A DNA stretch of 16,157 bases from Funneliformis mosseae (taxonomy: Eukaryota; Glomeromycota; Glomeromycetes; Glomerales; Glomeraceae): positions 1 through 16,157 of the forward strand of contig CAJVPP010002140.1 of the NCBI GenBank assembly GCA_910592005.1. The letters are read 5' to 3'. Made by a program: the position numbers and the translations under genes. The notes beneath the pieces are model-generated. The model was not told the origin of the DNA and did no database searches. It was given only the letters and a program-made list of their open reading frames with translations. Positions 10,024 to 16,157 of this stretch are shown in pieces; the stretch's first letter is position 1; each line of letters starts with the position of its first letter.

Positions 10024-10326
10024 GTTTTCATATATAAACTTTGATCACCTGATTCAGGAAAAAAAAAAAAAAATTATCCGGTCGAAAAGTTAATGATAAT
10101 TCCCAATCCCTCATGTGTACGTTATAATGATCAGAGTTTTAAAAAAAGGGGTATCTGTTTATCACACCCCTCCTTGCTTTTTACATAAAATAAAATTAAA
10201 AGATATACAAGATAATTTATAATGTAGATTTTTAGTATATCATGATTTTGATTGTGAAAACTTCGATTCCAACCTTATTTTACAACAAACAACGGATCAG
10301 ATAAGGTGATCGTAACCTTTATGGCG

Positions 10327-10343
10327 CCAAAATTCAATTTTGG
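10327..10343. promoter_or_regulatory. 8-bp-arm inverted repeat with an E2F-like border
   Basis: CCAAAATT and AATTTTGG are exact reverse complements separated by one C. With the preceding GGCG, the minus strand reads TTTTGGCGCC, which resembles an E2F-type site. It lies about 170 bp upstream of the ArAE-like start codon. Function is inference. Confidence 0.25.
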
Positions 10344-10511
10344 TAAAGCAAATTTAGCTCCTCCAACATTTAAATGTTTTATTTTTTAACGTCCAATTGA
10401 AACTGCGACTACTAAATTTGAAAAGGCTTATTTAAAAAAAATAATCTGCACGGATTTTCTATAAAAAATGACATTTCATTAAAAGTACGTGATCAATTTA
10501 TTTTGCAACCG

Positions 10512-12736
10512 ATGGAGGATTCTGAAAGGCCACAAGCAATACGCTCGCATTCGGTGTTGACAATTACAACCTTAACGCCGCAGATAGTGGGTAGTAGCTC
10601 TAGCGCTAACGATGATATTATCTCCGAAGACCCTTATTACGATAATGAGTTAACTTTAACAGGCGATGAACTTTTTAGAGCTGTTCAAAAAGTTACCTCG
10701 GCAAATAACAAAAACGAGTACACTAAAGAATTTAATGGCAAAGTGGGACTAGAAAAACCGGAGAAACCAAAAGTACCAAAAAGACATTTATTTCGACCAA
10801 CATGGTCTAATATAAGGAAAGGATTTCTTCATGTATACTTATATATTATGAGAAAAGCAACCTGGCCAATGGCGAAGAGAGTAATAAAAGCGGCCGTAGC
10901 TTACTGGCTTGCTTATGTGATTGACCTGATTGTACCTGTAATGAAATCAGTAGGCTCTTATACTTTCTTAGCCATTGTCATGGTCTGCTACTTTCAACCT
11001 TCGAGAACTTTTGGCTCGCTATTTGAGGTTAGTTAAAAAAATAAAAATAAATGGGAATAGTTTCTCATTAAACACGTGATTGTTTGATCATCACAATTCT
11101 TTATCTGTTATCGTTTAAATTAAATAAATAGAGTGCCGGTTGGGGTATTATTGCAGCATGCATGGCAACAGCATGGTCTTTAACTGGTATTACATTATCT
11201 AATGCAGTACGTGATCCAAGCCAAATCTTTGATATCTGGGCTACGATAATACATGTTTCTTTCTTAGCGGTCGGAACATTTGTCTTATCATATGATAAAA
11301 TTAAATGGCCACCGATGCGATATGGTGCCATCAATGCGTGCATCATCATGACCTTTTCTTTAACACAAGCTTACGTAAGATCTCACGATACATATCATAT
11401 CATGGTAAGTAGTATCATTTATATAGTTATTGTTCCGGCACGTTACATTTCCTTTTTTTTACTCTTGTTGTTCATTTATTTAGAAATCCTTGTTAATTCC
11501 AATGTTGATCGGACCTGCATGCTCTCTCTTGGTTAATATCACTTTATGGCCAGAACATGCTACGACAAATTATATTCCATACTTACACGAAACTTTACAG
11601 AGCTTTATTGATTTACTTGATCAAGAAACTCATTTTTTCCTTCGAGATACTTACAATAGAAATACTATCGCTAAACTTCATAGGACAGTACAAGATAATC
11701 TTGCAAATCTTGACAAAGCAAGACAAGAAGCTCAACATGAAGTCTCCTTTTCGAAAATTGGACCAGAAGATATTTTGGAAATAACTAGACTCATTAAATC
11801 TATGAATATGACATTAGGAGGATTGGCCTTAAGTGGTGTAATCGAAGAAGAATTAATGAGGGATGGGCAAGAAGGCACTGTAGAAATTCGGATTGATGGT
11901 AATAATACTGATCGACAATCAATTACGGATCAAGCATCTTTTAGTATAGACGAACCTCTTTCGCCCACCAGTACCATAGGAACAATTGCTAATGAAGAGG
12001 ATCTTACGAACCTTTTAAAGATCCTTCAACCTATTTGTACTGAACTTTCAGAAGCATGTCAATTGTGTTTAGCAGATTGTATTGCACGTGTGGATCATCT
12101 GCAACACAATTGTTGTGACCCATGGTATTACCGATGGTGGCCATTCAAACTTAAGCCTAGAGCGGATCATAATAAAAACGTTCTTGATGATCCTTTTGGT
12201 TACTTACAGGAGGCCATTGCAAATTTCAATGATTCACGTGAGGAAAGTTTGACTCGTTTGTTTGCTAATACGAGAACAATCAGTCCTTCGCCACAGAGAT
12301 TATTATTGTTGCTGATCCTATTTGAGAATAGTCTTAAAGAGGTTGCTGAGAGTCTTGGCTTCTTGGTAGGATTAGTTAAAGTTCTTTCAACTACAAGGCA
12401 ATCCAAGAAATTTTGGTTCCCTATGATACCGATTTTGAAACGAATAAGAAATTTTGGTGAAATTGATGAAGATGGTTGGAAAATTTTTGAACATAAAACT
12501 AGACAAGAGGAGGAGGAAGAACTTGGAAATGAAGTTTTTGATCCTGATGTAACTCCGCCATCAAATTCAATTCAAAAATTCTGGTATAATCTTTGGCGTA
12601 TAAGAAACTGGTTTGATAGTAAATACGCGGTATTTGCCTTCAAGAACGCTTTGGTTGTTACCTGTCTAAGTTTACCGGCATTCTTACCCGAATCTTCTAA
12701 GTGGTTCGATATTTATCGCGGTCAGGTGAGTGGAGA

Positions 12737-12774
<38 letters not shown>

Positions 12775-13987
12775 AAAACGGTATTATTAAAAATTATAAT
12801 AATTTATTTCTTTGCGATAATAGTGGGCAGTTGTTAGTGCCGTACTTTCGTTTGCACCAACGACCGGTGGCGCAGTCCTTCAATTCTTGGGTCGACTTCT
12901 CGGTGTGGGTACAGGTGCCGTAATGGCATTAATAGCATGGAAAATGACTAATGGCAACGTATATGGTTTGGCATCTGTCTTGTTCTTATTTTCTCTTCTC
13001 CTTTGGTTTGTCTACCTGAACGCGAAAGTATGGACTGTTGGTGGTATTATTATGTTGGTGAACTTCCCATTGGTTCTTACAAATGCATATCAAGCCAGTC
13101 ATGGTATCGGTGTTGATGATATTTACACTATAGCTGCAAAGGTTTGTAATAAATAAATTATTTTTTATCTCGTAGATTAAATTTTGAAATTTTTTATAAT
13201 TAAATATTATATTTATCTTTATATATAAAAACAGCGAACGACAGCCGTAAGCATTGGTATTACAGCAGCTTTTGTCATGAATATGATTCCTTGGCCCCAC
13301 ACTGGACGTGTCGAAGTTCGCCATCGACTCGCACGCACAATCGCAGATATTGGAGTTCTTTATTCAATGACGGTTTCTTACCTTATTAAGGGAGATAAGT
13401 ATTCCGGTAATCTTATAACGACAAAACCATTCCGAAAACTTGTCACTAGAATTAATCGATCCATAGCTATCGAACGATTGCTTTTATCTCGTACGGTGTA
13501 CGAACCTCCATTAAGAGGAAATTATCCTATGGAAAAATATGCTCATATGATAGAGATTGTAGAACATATGGTCAATCTTGTAAGCGGAATAGAATATACA
13601 TTACATGGATTAAATGGAACTGAATGGAAAACAGATTTAGCTGATGTTTTAAATCCATCGAAATGTCATTATATCACACATATTTTGACAGCCTTTCATA
13701 TTTTATCAACAGCGTTGGAAAATCGAGTCCCTTTACCACCCTATAATATTGTTTCTTCAACTGAGACAAAGTTTGGACAAGTTAGTCTAGGTTATAGAAT
13801 TTCAAAAAAGATTAGACAGACAGCTTCTGGGTTAACAAGAGATGATCTAGAGACACCAGCTTATGCTTGCTATTGTTCCTATCTTATAAAAACAAGTCAT
13901 CTTACAAATGAACTTATTAAATTGGTGTCTGCTGTAAAGTCTTTGGTTGGAGTTAATCGATATGTTAAAGAATTGGTAGACTTTTAA
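10512..13987 (+). CDS. ArAE/FUSC-type 12-TM membrane protein (DUF2421, Bre4-like), 1033 aa
   Basis: This is a fungal integral membrane protein of the aromatic-acid-exporter-like group that includes yeast Bre4 (brefeldin A sensitivity). Its substrate is unknown. Exons: 10512-11027, 11132-11404, 11484-12725, 12824-13141, 13235-13987. The introns (104, 79, 98 and 93 nt) are all phase 0 with GT-AG borders. Layout: a cytosolic Ser/Pro-rich N-terminus (1-120); a first six-helix block (about 126-284, 'ER transporter 6TM N-terminal' type); a large soluble central region (about 290-640) with an acidic EEEEE tract; a second six-helix block (about 646-800); then a soluble C-terminus starting with PHTGRVEVRHRLA (about 804-816), typical of the DUF2421 domain. 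The two blocks of six helices around a soluble core match the family. The first ATG of the frame is at 10512. An alternative start at 10321 spliced to 10486 also keeps frame but has a poor acceptor. Confidence 0.9.
12742..12772. repeat. (TA)n microsatellite in intron 3 of the ArAE-like gene
   Basis: About 15 TA units begin 16 nt after the donor GTGAGT at 12726, inside the 98-nt intron. Length variation is expected among strains. Confidence 0.9.
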
Positions 13988-14157
13988 AAAGAAAATGTTT
14001 TATTCCTCAACAACTCCACTTGTGTAAAAATCTTTTGTATATTGTAAAATATTATACAATTATTATATCGCTAATTTAGATTTTGTTTTTTCCTGTAAAA
14101 TAATATTTATATAAATAACATCATAATTCACTAAATTTATATATTACATAATTTCAT
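13988..14157 (+). other. 3' flank of the ArAE-like gene
   Basis: AT-rich sequence after the stop codon with TTTTGTATATTGTAAAAT-type elements that could guide 3' end formation. No canonical AATAAA is seen near the stop. No gene is visible. Confidence 0.4.
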
Positions 14158-14202
14158 TATATTATTATTATTAATTATTATTATTATTTATTATTATTAT
14201 TT
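14158..14202. repeat. (ATT)n microsatellite
   Basis: An interrupted run of ATT/TTA trinucleotides. It encodes the Ile/Asn-rich tail of the short minus-strand ORF at 14171-14368. Confidence 0.8.
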
Positions 14203-14368
14203 GAATTATGTATATGAACGCTCCTACTAGAAATATATATGATATGGTATTTCCAGAAAAAATGGCTTGGAGTATCTCCATTGTTAAAACACCCCGGAGA
14301 ATCTCATATATTGCGACGAAAGCAACGAAAATGAGAAATAAGATGGCGTCGAAAGTGAATGAAATCAT
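14171..14368 (-). CDS. Short hydrophobic ORF, 65 aa, doubtful
   Basis: An ATG at 14368 opens a 65-codon minus-strand frame with two hydrophobic stretches: FDAILFLIFVAFVAIYEIL near the N-terminus and YIFLVGAFIYIIQIIII near the C-terminus. The last residues come from the ATT repeat, and the stop falls within it. An in-frame TAA lies two codons before the ATG, so it cannot simply be a continuation of the exon-like segment at 14552-14784. It could be a small membrane protein, a decayed last exon, or chance. I do not recognise it. Confidence 0.2.
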   Translation of the reverse strand: MISFTFDAILFLIFVAFVAIYEILRGVLTMEILQAIFSGNTISYIFLVGAFIYIIQIIIINNNNN

Positions 14369-14551
14369 TTTTTATTGGAGAGGTTTATTAGGTATTTGTT
14401 GATTTAGAAGTCGCGAAAGATATTTCGATAGTTTTATGCTCAATAAAAAATTGATTTGATTGATTTGGAGCAGAGTACTTGTTAGAATATTTTAAGGACT
14501 GATTGAATTATGCGTTTGCAAAATGAATATATTACTATTTGTTTCTCTTAC

Positions 14552-14784
14552 CAGACGCCTCCGATATATCCAGTATTTTTATAATAAAGATTCCTCCGCA
14601 GTTAAGAGCTATGATCGTTGCAAAACATGAAAGTCCCCCGGATCTTCGCTGGAAAATCCTATACTCTTTAATCTGCGGATCCAGATTTCCTAAATTACCC
14701 TCTATTAATACGCATACTCTAAAATTAGTATATAGATTCCAGAGGAATCACACCAATCACCTCCCATACGAGAAAAATAATTGA
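14552..14784 (-). pseudogene. Exon-like membrane-protein fragment, probably frameshifted
   Basis: On the minus strand a possible acceptor (AAATATAG, ending at 14785) is followed from 14784 by a frame reading SIIFLVWEVIGVIPLESIY down to a stop at 14727-14725. A second frame, open from 14747 to 14552, reads NFRVCVLIEGNLGNLDPQ, then a basic stretch, then the hydrophobic GGLSCFATIIALNCGGIFI and KILDISEAS. It ends at a strong donor G|GTAAGAG. The two frames overlap around 14728-14747, which suggests a single-base frameshift within one former exon. No downstream exon joins in frame with a good acceptor. The composition and the donor argue that this was real coding sequence. The family is not recognised. 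Confidence 0.35.
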
Positions 14785-15049
14785 CTATATTTCGCGGGTC
14801 ACCAGTACCCTAAACGTTTTTTATTTGCAATACATTGAGCTAAAAATAAATTACATGATGCGGGACTAGCCCAGGGTACATGATGACACTCTATTCTTTG
14901 ACTGCAGACTAAAATACATGATTATACCCTCTTTCTTCATCGCCGGCTCCTTCTCAACATCCACCCTATCCCAACATTATTCCATAATCTATTTCATTTA
15001 TGCCTTCATGATGCTAAAGAGACCCTCCAAACTCTTGAATGAAAGGATA
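14785..15049. other. No gene seen
   Basis: Moderately AT-rich sequence between two exon-like minus-strand segments. It could be intronic or intergenic. Stops occur in all frames, and no repeat or RNA gene is visible. Confidence 0.4.
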
Positions 15050-15236
15050 TTAACTAAGTATTAGTTTACAGCTTTGAAGACGCTTCCTTGCAAATGTACT
15101 GCCACAACCGAGCGAAATAAGTATTCCCACCTTGATTGCGCAATATCTTGTCCGGAACTTCGTCTCCAGTATTTTTTTCGCCGGCACTTCTTCACACTGC
15201 GATATCGTGAGTATCGCCACAATTGATGCTGGTTTA
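15050..15236 (-). other. Open minus-strand segment of uncertain coding status
   Basis: After the acceptor-like TTTCTAG (ending at 15237), a frame from 15235 stays open for 61 codons to the TAA at 15052-15050. It includes PASIVAILTISQ and VGILISLGCGSTFARKRL. A different frame is also open here from an ATG at 15291 to 15061 and reads very Arg-rich. Neither joins in frame to the exon candidate ending at 15281 using the acceptor at 15237. It could be a broken exon of the same minus-strand locus. Confidence 0.2.
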
Positions 15237-15280
15237 CTAGAAATATCCCACCATTAATTATCATGAAATAATTGAAGTAC

Positions 15281-15587
15281 CTGTGAATCATCCGATTGTA
15301 ATACTAAAGTCAAAATTCCCGTCTTTATGAGGAGAACTTCCAATTTTCTCATTTTCGCATTTATTATTATTATCAACCTCTTTATAGAGCTTGAAGTTGC
15401 ATCTGTCTCTTCTCGCCTCAAAAATAATAATAAGTCAGTTAATGTTAAAAGTATGAAATATAATTATTTATAATTCGAACCATGTAGGTTTCCATTGATT
15501 CGTAATTGTACCACGTGCGGAAAAGTCCATGGCCCAATCTTTGATCATCCAGAATTGCATATCGATGGCTTTATATAACCAAATTTT
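15281..15587 (-). CDS. Candidate two-exon fragment of an unrecognised minus-strand gene
   Basis: A good acceptor (T-rich tract, then ACTGTTAG ending at 15588) opens a segment at 15587 reading KIWLYKAIDMQFWMIKDWAM, then FSARGTITNQWKPT. Reading on, it hits TAA at 15470-15468. Alternatively a weak donor (G|GTTCGA) ends the exon at 15481, a 64-nt intron follows, and an exon at 15416-15281 continues in frame with REETDATSSSIKRL and KMRKLEVLLIKTGILTLVLQ, ending at CAG|GTACTT. The frame is kept across the join. The start is unclear: an ATG at 15560, or an upstream exon that I cannot find. The Trp-rich, low-AT codon use is unlike the AT-rich flanks. The protein family is not recognised. Confidence 0.3.
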
Positions 15588-15756
15588 CTAACAGTAAAAA
15601 ATAAAATGTGTAAATACAAATAAATAATACAACAAAAGATTTCACATAATTCTTATAAAGTATCATAAAGTATTATATTATAATCAAGAGTATAGCCAGT
15701 CTTTTAAGCGAAAATTTCCGCATATTAAAAAATATATTTTTGTATATAACTAACTA
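15588..15756. other. No gene seen
   Basis: AT-rich sequence upstream (on the minus strand) of the exon candidate at 15587. It contains the polypyrimidine tract of that acceptor and nothing else I can support. Confidence 0.4.
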
Positions 15757-15788
15757 GGTAGATTACTTATTACTCAATAAAAAGAATA

Positions 15789-15841
15789 TATAACGAAGAA
15801 CCATCCTCGCCTTCTTTGGGGAGAATATACTCCACAAAAAA
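15789..15841. repeat. 53-bp repeat, copy 1
   Basis: Identical over 53 bp to 15913-15965. The core can fold into two adjacent hairpins: CGAAGAA paired with TTCTTTG (one G-T pair) around an 11-nt loop, then GGAG-AATATA-CTCC. An A-run follows. It is much less AT-rich than its surroundings. Confidence 0.85.
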
Positions 15842-15912
15842 GGGTAACCTACAAGTTAGTTCGTCATAAATATGCAACAGCTCTTATGCAAACTACTTAT
15901 ACAGTCAAGACG

Positions 15913-15965
15913 TATAACGAAGAACCATCCTCGCCTTCTTTGGGGAGAATATACTCCACAAAAAA
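15913..15965. repeat. 53-bp repeat, copy 2
   Basis: Exact direct copy of 15789-15841 at an offset of 124 bp, with the same two hairpins and one more A in the trailing A-run. The 71 bp between the copies is not obviously repeated. Confidence 0.85.
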
Positions 15966-15976
15966 AGGTAGATTAC

Positions 15977-16157
15977 ACAAGACTTTGCAGATTTTAATCA
16001 TCTTACGATTAAGTTGAAAGTATTTAAAATTTAAACTCGCCTTAACAGAGAAACGCGTCTTGATGAAAACTGAAAAAGCATATCAGTCACTGGTCATTTC
16101 CGGAATCAGGGGGGTCAAATGGATTTACTAATTAAATATGCAGCTTGTCGATCACTT
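15977..16157. other. Window end, no gene seen
   Basis: Moderately AT-rich sequence with no convincing reading frame, splice pair or repeat. A gene continuing beyond the window cannot be excluded. Confidence 0.35.

Larger units (their letters stand above)
9960..10511 (+). other. Intergenic region: 3' end of ACL, promoter/leader of the ArAE-like gene
   Basis: No gene of its own is present. It holds the ACL polyadenylation signals, an inverted repeat CCAAAATT-C-AATTTTGG (10327-10343) preceded by GCG so that TTTTGGCGCC reads on the minus strand, and two small upstream frames: 22 codons from ATG 10321, and 4 codons at 10468-10482. Both genes lie on the plus strand, so this short gap must contain the downstream gene's promoter. 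Confidence 0.6.
15757..15976. repeat. Block enclosed by a 10-bp direct repeat GGTAGATTAC
   Basis: GGTAGATTAC occurs exactly at 15757-15766 and 15967-15976, enclosing both copies of the 53-bp repeat. A related inverted segment, GGTAACCTACAAGTTAG, lies between the copies and roughly mirrors CTAACTAGGTAGATTAC at the left edge. This could be a target-site duplication or part of a larger diverged tandem repeat. Confidence 0.45.

Noticed and set aside
11101..11349. Minus-strand ORF opposite exon 2 of the ArAE-like gene
   Set aside because: Antisense shadow of conserved membrane-spanning sequence.
12986..13324. Minus-strand ORF across exons 4-5 of the ArAE-like gene
   Set aside because: It overlaps two coding exons and an intron with clear splice sites on the other strand.
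14539..14784. Plus-strand ORF of 81 codons
   Set aside because: The opposite strand reads better as protein and ends at a strong splice donor.
15061..15291. Arg-rich minus-strand ORF as the true protein
   Set aside because: Composition is unusual, with no domain, and it reads through an apparent intron (15280-15237) whose borders look real.

Overview
The window is nuclear DNA from a eukaryote with very AT-rich intergenic sequence, most likely an early-diverging fungus of the Mucoromycota. An arbuscular mycorrhizal fungus (Glomeromycotina, Rhizophagus-like) is my best guess. The reasons are short GT-AG introns of 66-108 nt, a single-chain ATP-citrate lyase (Ascomycota split it into two subunits), a fungal-type ArAE/Bre4-like membrane protein, and long A/T-only intergenic stretches full of degenerate repeats. 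The species is inference. No rRNA, tRNA, CRISPR array or prokaryotic operon was seen.

Positions 1-4765 form an AT-rich, gene-poor block. On the minus strand at 780-10 lies a decayed reading frame with a degenerate RING-like cysteine/histidine pattern and many in-frame stops. A tandem array of about 16 near-palindromic units with a period near 120 bp follows at 1420-3340. Next come a short-period AATTAATT-rich repeat (3640-3880) and featureless AT-rich DNA. Composition changes sharply just after a T tract near 4768-4780.

Positions 4781-14000 hold two intact genes on the plus strand. The first is ATP-citrate lyase (5880-9959; 7 exons, 1195 aa), with all catalytic motifs present. The second is a 12-TM ArAE/FUSC-type (DUF2421, Bre4-like) membrane protein (10512-13987; 5 exons, 1033 aa). 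All introns of both genes can be placed on GT-AG borders that keep the frame. The 552 bp between them holds the first gene's polyadenylation signals and the second gene's promoter and leader. ATP-citrate lyase makes cytosolic acetyl-CoA from citrate. The second protein's substrate is unknown, so a functional link is not claimed.

Positions 14000-16157 contain only fragments: a short hydrophobic minus-strand ORF running into an AAT repeat, several exon-like minus-strand segments that do not join into a clean gene (possible orphan gene or pseudogene), and two exact 53-bp direct repeats with hairpin potential, enclosed by a 10-bp direct repeat.

I see no complete new biological system. The most unusual objects are the near-palindromic tandem array and the 53-bp structured repeat pair.
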